A model generated the notes under the pieces. That model was not told the DNA's origin and did not search any database. It worked only from the letters and a program-made list of their open reading frames with translations. Shown here piece after piece: positions 1 to 10,300 of a DNA stretch of 64,000 bases. Both the position numbers and the translations under genes were made by a program. The DNA is taken from assembly GCA_029945625.1 (NCBI GenBank), contig JAQSCW010000002.1, positions 248,001-312,000 of the forward strand, given 5' to 3'. How positions within the stretch are numbered: position 1 is the stretch's first letter; the number at the start of each line of letters is the position of its first letter. This DNA is from a bacterium (lineage in GTDB: Bacteria > Bacteroidota > Bacteroidia > B-17B0 > Aurantibacillaceae).

Positions 1-1358
1 ACAAAACCTTTTGTACCCAGATGATTTGTTATATAATAAGAATCGTCTTTGGGTGAATTAATTGGTGCGTTTAAATTTACAGGTACCTGATACATCGAAT
101 CATCTACATTTAACGATGATTTAAGAACATCTAAACCACCCAGACCCGGGTGCCCGTTAGAACTGAAATAGAGTGTTTTGCTCAAATCGTGAAAAAAGGG
201 CGTTACTTCGTCGGCTTCAGTGTTTACGGGTACCCCAATATTTGTAGCTTCTCCTATAAATCCATTCTCATCGATGGGCGACATCCAAATGTCGAATCCT
301 CCCTTACCGCCCGGTCGGTTCGAAGAAAAGAAAAGATTTTTTCCGTCTTCCGACACAAATGGTTGCTGTGTTTTATATCCCGGTCGGTTCACGTTCGTGT
401 TCAGTTTCATGGCATCAAAAAACTTACCCCCCGAAGTTCTGGCCATATAAATAAATGCTTCGTTTCTGCTGTTGTTGCTCCAGCGGGTAAACAGCATCAC
501 TTCATCGGGTGTTACCACAGCTGCTCCTTCGTGCAACGATGTATTTATGGGTCGCCCAAAATTAATAGGTCTTTGCCAAATGGTATCGTCCAAGGTGGTG
601 AAATACAGATCGCAGAAGTAACGCGCGTCCTGTTTTTCAGGATCGGTAACCACCCCTCCTTTTCTTGCACTCGTAAAAAGCACCTTATCATCTCCACCAT
701 AATACATGGGCGCAAAATTACTGGTGCCGGCATTAAACACGAAGGTGTCCATCAAATGTATGCTTGCTTTTCGGGGGATTAAGCTGTCTAATGCAAAGAA
801 GCACCATGTTTCACGTTTGGCAGCAAGAAGCAACAAAGAATCAGTTCCTTTTCGTGCTTCCAAGTAGGTATCAAATGCGGTAAGTGCCTCCTGATACTGC
901 TTTTCATTCATTAACGACAACCCATAAAAATAACCCGCATCTGCATAAACGTTTCGTTCCACACAGGTTTTGAACGCCGGCACTGCATGTGAATAATCAA
1001 AGTTCAAACGATAGCTCTGGGCCAAGCGGTATAGTATAAAATCGTATTTGCTTGTTTTAGCTACATTTTCTTTCGCCAAATTTGTGCTGTCTTTACGCCG
1101 GGTTGAAGATAATTCGGGCACTTTAAAAAGGGAGGGCATGTTTAAATTCACCAATTGGGCCTGATAAGGTATCACGTAACTTCTGAGAGCCGATGTGTCA
1201 TCAACCACTTTTGAATAATAAAGAGCCGCATTTGCATAGTCCCGCCGACCATAAGCCTCATCGGCCAGATCGATCCAAACTTTTTTCGACTGCGAAAAAA
1301 TAAGCAATGGCCCTGCCAGGAATATGAAAAAATAAACGAGTTTTATGGCCGATTTCAT
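1..1358 (-). CDS. PorE-like T9SS-associated TPR / PD40 beta-propeller protein, C-terminus outside window
   Basis: An open frame runs from an ATG at 1358 to the window edge (452 codons, no stop), so the C-terminal part is missing. Residues 1-23 look like a Sec signal peptide (ending IFSQ). Residues about 24-190 are helical and TPR-like. From about 200 onward there are PD40/WD40-like propeller blades, with LFFSSNRPGGKGGFDIW and LYFSSNGHPG as typical blade motifs. In Bacteroidota this order (TPR, PD40 propeller, usually then a CarboxypepD-reg domain and OmpA peptidoglycan-binding domain) is that of PorE and related T9SS envelope anchors; the last two domains would lie off-window. It starts 9 bases after the stop of the upstream PorP/SprF gene and is the last visible gene of a five-gene run. 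The assignment to this superfamily is firm; calling it the true PorE is inference. Confidence 0.85.
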   Translation of the reverse strand, partial: MKSAIKLVYFFIFLAGPLLIFSQSKKVWIDLADEAYGRRDYANAALYYSKVVDDTSALRSYVIPYQAQLVNLNMPSLFKVPELSSTRRKDSTNLAKENVAKTSKYDFILYRLAQSYRLNFDYSHAVPAFKTCVERNVYADAGYFYGLSLMNEKQYQEALTAFDTYLEARKGTDSLLLLAAKRETWCFFALDSLIPRKASIHLMDTFVFNAGTSNFAPMYYGGDDKVLFTSARKGGVVTDPEKQDARYFCDLYFTTLDDTIWQRPINFGRPINTSLHEGAAVVTPDEVMLFTRWSNNSRNEAFIYMARTSGGKFFDAMKLNTNVNRPGYKTQQPFVSEDGKNLFFSSNRPGGKGGFDIWMSPIDENGFIGEATNIGVPVNTEADEVTPFFHDLSKTLYFSSNGHPGLGGLDVLKSSLNVDDSMYQVPVNLNAPINSPKDDSYYITNHLGTKGF

Positions 1359-1367
1359 AACAGGTAC

Positions 1368-2366
1368 CTATAAACGGGGGCAGTTTCGTAATTCATTTGT
1401 TTTTCCTTTTCTACCCAACCAGGTAAGGGTGAGCTCATAGGCCCCACGACCACTCGAAACTCCGCGCAAGGAAGAAGTATTAAAATCATACGCAATTTTA
1501 ATAATGTAATTGTCTTTCCTTAGTCCCCCATAAATTACACTGGCATCTTTTACACGAAGAGAATAACCGGCGAGTGCGAAAAACTTCTCTCCCTTGAAAA
1601 AATAACCCGCATCCATCGAATAACTCTGCTGTACTATTTTTGCCTGTGTATAAATAAGCACTTTTGGAATCAAATAAAATACTTCACTTACATTCACCCT
1701 TATTCCGGCATGCATATAATAACGTCGGGGCAGTCTAGAATTCCCACCCGAAAAACTATCTTTCGGCTTGGTGAGATCGAAAATACTGAGGCCTAGAAAA
1801 GGATTTAGTCGCGCTTGTTGTTTGGCATAATAATAAAGTGCTCCAAAATTCACCACCTCTGTATAAAAGGCCTGGCCGTTAAGTGCTTCATTACTTGGCA
1901 TTGAATTATCAAAAGAGCCCCCGTTGCTAGTGCTCCATTGTGAATCGAACGAGAGTAATTGATATTCGAGTTGTTTTTGTGTGAAACCTGCTTGTAAGCC
2001 TAAGGACAGATTATGAGATTTGGAAGGATCGAGAGGCACCCCGTACGAAGCTGAAGCAAGCAGTTGCAATACATTGTAATTAGCAACACCTGCTCTCATG
2101 TTGGTAATCTGGCCGCCAAAGCCCCACTTCTTGTAGGGTTTATCAAAACTAAAAAGGGAAGTTTTGAACGGCTTAAATGCCACAGCGTTCCATTGATTAC
2201 GATACTGTACATGTGCCCTCATCTTTGTATCAATAAGTCCGGTAGAAGCCGGATTTAAAAACAAAGGTGCTGCATCGTACATACTCAAATGAAAATCCTG
2301 CGCCTTTGGGAAGAGCTGCATTCCGATGAACAGAACAAGAAGATATGAACGCATCATTTGTTTCAT
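1368..2366 (-). CDS. PorP/SprF family type IX secretion outer-membrane protein (copy 1)
   Basis: 332 residues. A signal peptide (ends FPKAQ) is followed by the PorP/SprF barrel. The family hallmarks are the N-terminal stretch DFHLSMYDAAPLFLNPASTG and the early QYRNQWNAV motif, then alternating beta-strand-like segments. PorP/SprF proteins are outer-membrane barrels that work with T9SS; SprF in gliding flavobacteria is needed for surface delivery of the type B (CHU_C) adhesin SprB. This copy overlaps the upstream 1318-residue CHU_C adhesin by 4 bases (ATGA), so translation is probably coupled and the adhesin is its likely client. A second PorP/SprF gene with its own adhesin lies upstream in the same run. 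Family certain; client pairing inferred from context. Confidence 0.92.
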   Translation of the reverse strand: MKQMMRSYLLVLFIGMQLFPKAQDFHLSMYDAAPLFLNPASTGLIDTKMRAHVQYRNQWNAVAFKPFKTSLFSFDKPYKKWGFGGQITNMRAGVANYNVLQLLASASYGVPLDPSKSHNLSLGLQAGFTQKQLEYQLLSFDSQWSTSNGGSFDNSMPSNEALNGQAFYTEVVNFGALYYYAKQQARLNPFLGLSIFDLTKPKDSFSGGNSRLPRRYYMHAGIRVNVSEVFYLIPKVLIYTQAKIVQQSYSMDAGYFFKGEKFFALAGYSLRVKDASVIYGGLRKDNYIIKIAYDFNTSSLRGVSSGRGAYELTLTWLGRKGKTNELRNCPRL

Positions 2367-5300
2367 CGAATTAAGGTGACATCACCATTTTTTTTCACCT
2401 GCCGGTTATTATACATATCTACCACAATGGTCCAAACATACACCCCTGTGGGCTGATCCACACCCTTGTATTTACCATCCCACCCTGTATTTTGGTCGCT
2501 CGTTTCAAACAAGAGTTCACCCCAGTTATTATACACCCGAAAGAGAAGTTTCTCAAAAGGGCCACCCTTCACTAATAACACGTCATTGTAAGCATCGTTG
2601 TTTGGAGAAAAACCTGTGGGTACATTCGGTAATAGATTTACATCGATGTATTTCACCATCGTATCAACGCAGCCAGCATCGTCGATCACCGTGAGCTTTA
2701 TCGCATAGAGGCCGGCGCTCAAGTATGAATGCGTCGGCGTTTGTTCGCTGGAGGCATCATCATCCCCAAATTGCCAGTACCATGTTCGAATATTTTGCGG
2801 AGGAGTACTGAAATCAGAAAAGTAAACCGGTTCCTTTACCACACAGGGATTGTTTGTAAGTCCAAATTCTGCATGAGGTTTCACGTTTACATCTACACGT
2901 ATAAACTTCTGTTCCGACACACAACCCAACAAAGGGTTTGAACCAATTGGGCCTGCTGTAACAGTGAGTGCAGAAATATAGGTGCCCGGCGTTTTATAAG
3001 AATGGTACACCGCCACCCCTGCATTGGTTACAAACCTGTTTTTAGTAGTGTCGCTGTCACCAAACCCCCACTCCCACCAAATAATAGGATCAGAGCCGGG
3101 CGGTGAAAACGCTTTACTGGTAAACTGTGTAGCCTTATCCTGACAAGCGGTTGAAACAGTAAAGTCTGCAACCGGAAGGTCCTTGATGATTACTTCCTTG
3201 GTCTTTATATCGGGACAATTTATTCCTAGCAAGCTTACACCGGTAACCGTTAGTGTAACGAGATATTGACCTGAGGTCGTGTACGTTTTTAAGGGGTTAG
3301 ATGACGTTGCATTTCCGCTGGAAACTTTGTCGCCAAAATCCCAATTATAATTTAAGGACCCCGTGCCATTCTCACTGGAAGTACTCGAAAACGAAACCGG
3401 AGAATTCACACAGTGCTTTCCGATGGTAATGAATTCAGCTTTGGGCGCAGGAATAAAAGTAGCCGTAAAAGCCGCCGAAGAAGGAGGACAAATTCCATTA
3501 TTGGTAGATGAAAGCGTAAGAACTACAAATCCATTGTTGATATCCGTTGAACTAGGTTCATAAAAGCCAATGAGCGAGGTGGCACCCGGAGTAAAAGTGC
3601 CGGGACTTGATGTGGAACTGTTGCTCGACCATATTCCTGATGTCGTAAAACCTGTTATGGTACCGCTCACTGCCACGGCAGCATTTTTGCATACCGGAAT
3701 AAAATTCTGACTCACTTTCACCACAGGGGCTTGCAAAACAATTACATTCAATGTGGCCATATTAGCCGGACAAACCCCTCCTGTACTCACCATCGTGAAC
3801 GTAAGACTGCCGTTTAACGCATCGGGATTTCCCAGAAAATACGTCGCAGTGATGTTCCCTTTTTGTTGCCCCTGATTTATTGAACCAGTTCCTGCAGCCA
3901 GCCACGTGCCCTGACCATTTGAACCCGTGATGGTTCCCGACAAGGCCACCGATCCGGCGGCCGCACACACAGGCGGAAAGTTCTGGGGTACAATCAGCAA
4001 AGGTTCCGGAATTATTGAAATAAGCATGGTGGCACTTTGACTGGCACAGATGCCATTGTTAGTTGAAGTAAGGGTGAGTGTTACCATGCCCAGCGTATAA
4101 TCTCCGGGGCCCAATAAATACACAGGATTCAAAATGGCATTTCCGGGCGTGAAAGTGCCAGCTCCACCTATCCAACTGCCGCTGCCGGTTACGCCACTTA
4201 TGCTTCCGTTAAGTGCCACAGATGTAGTATTGGCGCATACCTGCGTGCCACTCGGTACAATGGATACCAATGGCGGATTTATGAAACTAACGGTTACGGT
4301 ATTTACGCTGTTTAGACAACCGGGCAGAGGTGCCTGACTCGTCAAACTAAGTGTGATCACATTCGAATTGGCATCCGCCTGAGAAGGTGTATAGGTGGTA
4401 ATGGGTCCCGGAACGCCGAAAATACCGCCATTGCCCCCACTCCATGAACCGGATAAGGCATTGGTAATAGTACCCCCCAAAGCAATAGGTAACAGGTTGT
4501 TTTTACACAAAATAGACCCCGAACTTACTGCCAGTTTTGGTCGTTGATTGATTACGAGTTTTACCGAATCTGTTACGTTCTTACATACACCTGTAGAGGT
4601 GAGATACAGTGTAATAGTTTTAGTTGGCGCAATGGAAGTGGTATCATTTGTAGAAACTGAGTAAATTGTTGAAATCACTCCAATGGAAGAGGTATACACA
4701 GGAGAAAATGTTCCGGATGCGCCTCCTGAAACACTAGTGGTGCCTGAAATGCCACTAGTAGCCCAAATGCCTGTTACTGCCGCTCCACTAATGGTGCCCG
4801 TAACCGCAACCGTTCCTCCCACCTGACCTGCACAAAGTGTTTGCAAGGTTTGTGTTTTCACTGCAGTGCGTCTTAAAAAAGAGGACATATAGTGAAACAA
4901 GGCACCACCCGTTTGTGTGCCATTAAAAACTCCCATTGCAAAAAATCCACTGCTTCCTGCCGAATTAAACAATAAATTGGAAGAATTCACCGGTATCTGG
5001 GTAGTGGTGAAAGGTCCAAGTTGGGCACCATAAAACGGACCGCCCTGCAACGTGGCGGTGGCTGGAATGGATGTAAATTGAGTGGCAGCGATGGCAATCG
5101 TGTTTGTACTATTTACAAGCGTAAAACCCGAAATTGCAGCCGCCTTGCATAATACATTCAGAAAAAATGCATTACCGTTATTCCTCGTAAAGGTAACACT
5201 GTCTGAACCGGCGCAGTTAAGCGGTGGCAACAGGGCTTCACCTAATTCACAACCGTACCCGGAGGCATGAAGTAAATAAATACTCTTATCTGATCTGATA

Positions 5301-6319
5301 TACGTGAGATCGGCATCGAGGTTGTGGGTATAGGTATCGCCTTTGTTTAGCAGCACAGTGGTAGTGACCGCTCCAACAATCTCAATCTTGGTGAAGTTGC
5401 GCGTCGCCACAGCAAAACAAGCTTCTCCGGTTTGTACATTTAATTGACCTCGGTTAACAATGTAATCGGTACCAACAAGATCTACGGGCACAATCTGGTC
5501 GCCCATAAGGTCGTAACAAGTTTGTCCCGGCCCGCTACCCGGGTTAACCGAATCGTCGCTAACGGTTACGGCAACAGGTTTATTGGAAACAACAATACTT
5601 CCTCCCAGATTTTGTCCCGGTGAACTGGTAAGCAGGCTCGTGTTTTCGGCCGTATAGCAGGCTCCTTCCACGGGTAAAAAAACGCTGTAGGTGACATTGG
5701 CCAAGTGCCCCACTACATTACATCGGGGTCTGATCCAAACAATTGTATTGGGCTGCGTCGCCACAATGTTGATCTGCGACTTAGGCATGGTAGTAAATCC
5801 GTCGCCATTAAGATCATTTACACCCAAATTCTTATTGTTCCATTTTGTTTGGAATGGGCAAAAGAATTCAATTCCCAACGCATTCTGGCCTTTGAGAGAA
5901 AAAGTTTCCGGATTATTGGGCGTGAGGGTAATTTCATCATACACCACCGTGATCTTCGAAGTGGATCGGATCCGCACACCATTTGTTCTCACTACGTTGG
6001 CGGGACGCGTCTCCAACGAATCGTAACCAAGGGATACACTTGATGACAAAGCTCCTCTCCAGTAGGTTATGTCTACCAATTGGCCGGGACCCATTACAAT
6101 AAATGTGTCCATAGATAGAGGGGAAGCCGGTTGTTTTATAAAAACGGTGGTGGATGGCGCCGAAAAACTGGAAATGTGAAACTTAATGGGTTGCTTTTGA
6201 TCATGATCGGGTGTTACCCAGGGTGGTGCGAAATAAAAAATCGTGTCGATCTGCGCATTTGCAACACCGCCGCAAAAAGCTGCAAAAAACATTACGATGA
6301 TTATTCTCCTGATCTTCAT
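2363..6319 (-). CDS. Giant secreted adhesin: IgGFc-binding-like N-terminus, Cys-paired repeats, PKD, CHU_C (type B) sorting domain
   Basis: 1318 residues. The signal peptide (1-22, ends ANAQ) is followed by a region to about 480 that resembles the bacterial IgGFc-binding-like N-terminal domain (FSLKGQNALGIEFFCP, later YLLHASGYGCELGEALLPPL). About five 85-100 residue repeats follow (490-985), each opening with a Cys, carrying G-x-W and G-x-F-x-P motifs and closing with LTSTNNGIC or a variant. Three PKD domains follow, with signatures WDFGD (~995), WGFGD (~1083) and WQFGDD (~1183). The end (about 1235-1318) is a gliding-motility-associated C-terminal domain (FSPNNDAYND, then NNWGELLF, TGWDGKYKG), the type B T9SS signal. 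The product should be exported to the cell surface by T9SS. It overlaps the downstream PorP/SprF gene and lies 2 bases after the next PorP/SprF stop. Ligand unknown. Confidence 0.92.
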   Translation of the reverse strand: MKIRRIIIVMFFAAFCGGVANAQIDTIFYFAPPWVTPDHDQKQPIKFHISSFSAPSTTVFIKQPASPLSMDTFIVMGPGQLVDITYWRGALSSSVSLGYDSLETRPANVVRTNGVRIRSTSKITVVYDEITLTPNNPETFSLKGQNALGIEFFCPFQTKWNNKNLGVNDLNGDGFTTMPKSQINIVATQPNTIVWIRPRCNVVGHLANVTYSVFLPVEGACYTAENTSLLTSSPGQNLGGSIVVSNKPVAVTVSDDSVNPGSGPGQTCYDLMGDQIVPVDLVGTDYIVNRGQLNVQTGEACFAVATRNFTKIEIVGAVTTTVLLNKGDTYTHNLDADLTYIRSDKSIYLLHASGYGCELGEALLPPLNCAGSDSVTFTRNNGNAFFLNVLCKAAAISGFTLVNSTNTIAIAATQFTSIPATATLQGGPFYGAQLGPFTTTQIPVNSSNLLFNSAGSSGFFAMGVFNGTQTGGALFHYMSSFLRRTAVKTQTLQTLCAGQVGGTVAVTGTISGAAVTGIWATSGISGTTSVSGGASGTFSPVYTSSIGVISTIYSVSTNDTTSIAPTKTITLYLTSTGVCKNVTDSVKLVINQRPKLAVSSGSILCKNNLLPIALGGTITNALSGSWSGGNGGIFGVPGPITTYTPSQADANSNVITLSLTSQAPLPGCLNSVNTVTVSFINPPLVSIVPSGTQVCANTTSVALNGSISGVTGSGSWIGGAGTFTPGNAILNPVYLLGPGDYTLGMVTLTLTSTNNGICASQSATMLISIIPEPLLIVPQNFPPVCAAAGSVALSGTITGSNGQGTWLAAGTGSINQGQQKGNITATYFLGNPDALNGSLTFTMVSTGGVCPANMATLNVIVLQAPVVKVSQNFIPVCKNAAVAVSGTITGFTTSGIWSSNSSTSSPGTFTPGATSLIGFYEPSSTDINNGFVVLTLSSTNNGICPPSSAAFTATFIPAPKAEFITIGKHCVNSPVSFSSTSSENGTGSLNYNWDFGDKVSSGNATSSNPLKTYTTSGQYLVTLTVTGVSLLGINCPDIKTKEVIIKDLPVADFTVSTACQDKATQFTSKAFSPPGSDPIIWWEWGFGDSDTTKNRFVTNAGVAVYHSYKTPGTYISALTVTAGPIGSNPLLGCVSEQKFIRVDVNVKPHAEFGLTNNPCVVKEPVYFSDFSTPPQNIRTWYWQFGDDDASSEQTPTHSYLSAGLYAIKLTVIDDAGCVDTMVKYIDVNLLPNVPTGFSPNNDAYNDVLLVKGGPFEKLLFRVYNNWGELLFETSDQNTGWDGKYKGVDQPTGVYVWTIVVDMYNNRQVKKNGDVTLIR

Positions 6320-6321
6320 GA

Positions 6322-7386
6322 TTACTTTGGTTCTTTAGTTGCTTCCGGTTCCTTTGGTTTTTGAGGATCCTCCGGCTTCTTATCTGTTTTCTCTTCCAGT
6401 TCCTTCTTATTTTTGATTGATGTCTTTATGCTATTGTCGATCGTGTTCAGTTCATCTTCATCGGCATCTCCCACTTGTTCGCTTTTGGATCTCTTTTTCT
6501 TGAGTGGTATATAATACGACAACATTATTTCATGAGTACCCGAACTATACTTATTCAAGGCGGTGAGAGCGTAATCATAAGCATAAGCAATCATTACCTG
6601 TTTTTCAATGGTGCATCCTATCAAAGCGCTTGAACTGGCATTGTTTCTGTAATTGAAACCTATCCAAATCATCTCCTTGTAGGTAGTACGTAAATTCAAC
6701 TCTACCTGGTAGGGTGCCGGCGAACTATTACGAACCAATACAGAAGGTTGAATCACCCATTCTTTTTTATCGCCAAAGCGAAAATTATAACCGGTATAAC
6801 CATAGAAACAAGAAGTTAATCGTCCTATTGAATTGTTCCATAAGATCTTCGCATTAGGCATGTGTTGATCGCTGAATCCGAAAAAGAAATTCTTTGTGTA
6901 AAAATAGAGCCCGGCATTGGCGTCGAAGGCCAGCGCATTGAGTAGCCCCGAATTCAAATAACTGTCGCCCTGATCATAGGGTTTTGCATTGTAAGCCTTC
7001 ACACTATATTGAACGGCCCCCGCACTTAAACCAAAATTGATGGCCGCCTTTTTGGTGAGCTTAAGATGGTACGCGTAGGTGCCATAAGCTGAGGTATAAT
7101 CGATCAGACCCAGATGTTCGGAAAAGATCATTCCTCCCAGCGCCACATTTGGTTTTTTCCTCAGGTTGCCATATCCGCTAAATACGGCGGTTGTGGGCGC
7201 CCCGTCAAATCCCACCCATTGATTGCGATAGCCCGCATTATACTGCTGACCGTTCACTCCTGCAATATAAGCAGGGTTATATAAATACTGATGCAGAAAA
7301 ATATTCGTATACAGTCCCTGCTGCTGTGCCTTAACATGGCACACCGTAAAAAGAAACAATACAATTATTTTTGCTTTAGTTACCAT
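6322..7386 (-). CDS. PorP/SprF family type IX secretion outer-membrane protein (copy 2) with charged tail
   Basis: 354 residues. A signal peptide (ends CHVKAQ) precedes a PorP/SprF barrel with the family motifs FLHQYLYNPAYIAG and AGYRNQWVGFDGAP near the N-terminus. It differs from copy 1 in carrying an extra hydrophilic C-terminal tail of about 55-60 residues (from KKKRSKSEQ onward) rich in Lys, Glu and Pro, which is not part of the barrel and would be periplasmic if the barrel ends where it appears to. It lies 6 bases downstream of the 1168-residue adhesin and 2 bases upstream of the 1318-residue adhesin, so it sits between two type B cargo genes. Its most likely client is the upstream adhesin. 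Family certain; the role of the tail is unknown. Confidence 0.92.
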   Translation of the reverse strand: MVTKAKIIVLFLFTVCHVKAQQQGLYTNIFLHQYLYNPAYIAGVNGQQYNAGYRNQWVGFDGAPTTAVFSGYGNLRKKPNVALGGMIFSEHLGLIDYTSAYGTYAYHLKLTKKAAINFGLSAGAVQYSVKAYNAKPYDQGDSYLNSGLLNALAFDANAGLYFYTKNFFFGFSDQHMPNAKILWNNSIGRLTSCFYGYTGYNFRFGDKKEWVIQPSVLVRNSSPAPYQVELNLRTTYKEMIWIGFNYRNNASSSALIGCTIEKQVMIAYAYDYALTALNKYSSGTHEIMLSYYIPLKKKRSKSEQVGDADEDELNTIDNSIKTSIKNKKELEEKTDKKPEDPQKPKEPEATKEPK

Positions 7387-7392
7387 TCAAAA

Positions 7393-10300
7393 TTATTTCA
7401 CCAGGGTAATACTTCCCTTTATTACCGGGGTCTCCCCATCATTTAAATTTATCATATAGAAATAAGCGCCCACCGGCAAAGGTTCTCCCTTGTAGGTTCC
7501 ATCCCAAGCATTCGAATACCCAACACTTCTGAACATTTTTTCACCCCAACGATTAAAAATCTCGATCTCTGCTTTTGGAAAAAATACATCAATAAAATCA
7601 AGACGCCACACATCATTCTTGCCATCGCCATTTGGCGTAATTACGTTGGGCACCAGTTTCACGATCTCGGTTACAATAGTGGCTATCTTCACCTCCAGCG
7701 AGTACGAGCTCGGGCAGGCGAAACGATCGGTAACAGTGAGCTTCACGGGGTACTTCCCGTTCTCTTTATAATAATACGAAGGATGTTGTACTCTGCTGCT
7801 ATCGCCATTTCCAAAACTCCAAATCCAGGTAACGGCATACGACGACGTATCTCTGAATTGAACAGTGGCGCCCAAACCTACCTGTGCATTACTTAAGTAT
7901 ATGAAGCGCGCCACAGGGCGGGGAGTGATCTCCAGAGTTTTTGAAATAACAGCTGTGCAACCTTTATCCGTGCTAACCCTATGCGAAATATTATAAATTC
8001 CTTCCGACGGAAAAATGACAGAAGTGTCTTTGGCCACTGAAAAACCAAATCCTCCAAAATCCCAATAATACCCGCTTCCGGGTATAACATCGGGTAAAGA
8101 AGTGCTCGAATTATCTGTAAAGTGAATCAATTGCGCCGAACCGCTGCAGTCGCGGGAGGTAAAAAACGCGGGCGTTGGTAAGGCATTTACCACGGCCACC
8201 TTCTGAACGGTATCGTAACAATCAAAATTATTTCGCACAATGAGCGTAGTGCTGTATGAACCTACTGTTGTATAAGCATGAAGGGGCTGCGTGGTATAAC
8301 TCATTGGCGAATTATCTCCAAAATCCCACGCCCATAAGTTGAGTGTCCCTAACGTGGAAGAGTTTACAGATTGATCGCTGAATTCACTGAGTTGTCCCAA
8401 ACATACAGCATTCACGCTAAAATTAGCAGTTGGTTTTTGCTGAAAATTGATCTGAAGCAGATCTTCCGTGCCAAAACAAACGCCATTGTTGGTGGTGCTA
8501 AGTGTGAGTGTAACAAATCCTGCTGCCACTTCGGCGGGAGAACCCGTATAAGTGCAGGTAAGTGCCGTGTTAGTTGGAGAGAACTGGCCTGACCCTCCCA
8601 GCCAAAGTACCGTATTGGTAAGTGTTCCGGTGATTACGCCGGCAAGCTCTGCGCGCGGATTATTGGTACAGGCATTCAGGTCTGAACCCGCATTCACGTA
8701 TGAGGGGTCAATGAACAGTACTTGAATACTATCGCGCGTAGGAAAACAAATTCCATTGTTGGTGCTTTCGAGAGTCAACCAAACAGATCCTGACGAAAGG
8801 TCGTTTGCACTGGGAAGATAATTACCCGCTAAAAATAAATTGCCCGGAGAAAATAGACCGGATCCCGTTGTGTGCCAAATACCGGTTGTACTAGCCGTAC
8901 CCGAAACCACCCCGTTTAATGCCAGGGTTGAGTTGTTTGAGCAGATAGTCAACGGACTGAGGGTGCCGGCTATGACAATGGGTGGTTTGTTAATAAAAAC
9001 TGTTACGCTAGCAGTGCCCGGGTTACAACCCCCATTATTGGTACTCGTGAGTACAAATTGCAATTGAGTTTGTGTAGTATCGTTTTGCGATAATTGATAC
9101 GTAGGAGTAAACGAAGTAGCGCCCGCTATGAAACTTCCCGATGCGGGTGGCAAACTGCTCCAAAACCCTTGATTAGTGGCACCATAAACATTTCCATTAA
9201 AATTAATGGTGGGAAAGTTACCACATATCACCGAACTGGAACCTGCCGTTACAATAGGTGGTTGAAGTACTTTTAATTTGAGGGTATCGGAAAGGTTCTG
9301 ACAATTTCCCGTAGAACTCAAAATAATCTTCACATAACGATTTCCCACAGGAATCGACAAATTATTATTGGTAGTATCGAGGAGACTTGGCACGTAAACA
9401 TTACTGGAATATTGGGTGCTTCCATTTAAGAAAGTTCCGTATCCGTCAACAAGCGACCAAAGTCCCGTTATTGGTCCGCCGCCTATAATACCATTAAGAG
9501 CAAATGGGTTATTGGCGCAGGTAGTCGCCGTTGGCGCGGTGTGCGCGTTCACATACGTGTTCGTTATAAAATTGCTGACTTGTGCGTACGCGCTGCCTCC
9601 CTGTGAGCCACCATTGTGCAAAGCAAGACCAAAGAGGTCCTTGCTATTCCTTAATTCGTTATAAGAACCAACTGTGATAGAAGATGCCGGGAAAAAAAGG
9701 CGTGCGGCCACCAATGCACCTGCGCTTCCTGGTACAACACTAAAGGCGTTTGCCGCCACATTAACGGTATTTCCATTGCTGGTGAGCGTGAATGAATTCT
9801 GAAATCCACTGCGCGTGCACACATTCAAATTGAGTGAATCGGAACTTAAACGAATGAATGCAGTGGAATACGAGCCCGCACAAAATACCGGAGCGAGCTG
9901 GGCTCCACTCAGTTTGCAGCCATATCCACTCAAATGAAAAAGATAAACAGGCTTATCGGTTACAATGTAAGTAATAGGATCACTGATGTTTACCGAAAAA
10001 GTTTCCGAGGAATTCACTAGCCAACTCAATGTCCCCGTTGAGGTGCTCAGGGTGAAACTTGTGGCGTTTTGAGGGGCTAAAATATAGGCAACATCCGTGC
10101 TTCCATCACCTCGTAAAACCACGTAGTTACTGCCAATCATGTCGCTGGGAGTGATTTGATCTGTAAAATAAGAAGGGCAGCCATTTGCACTTGCCCGTAC
10201 CGAACCTTTTACGGTAACACCTATAAGTTTATTGGACGAAATGATAGTTCCTGCCAATTCCGATGGATTGACTGAATTATTGTCCATCACCGAAAACGTT

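Noticed and set aside
150-782. A 210-codon plus-strand frame
   Set aside because: It lies wholly inside the minus-strand PorE-like gene, begins internally, lacks a domain, and is a shadow of the real frame.
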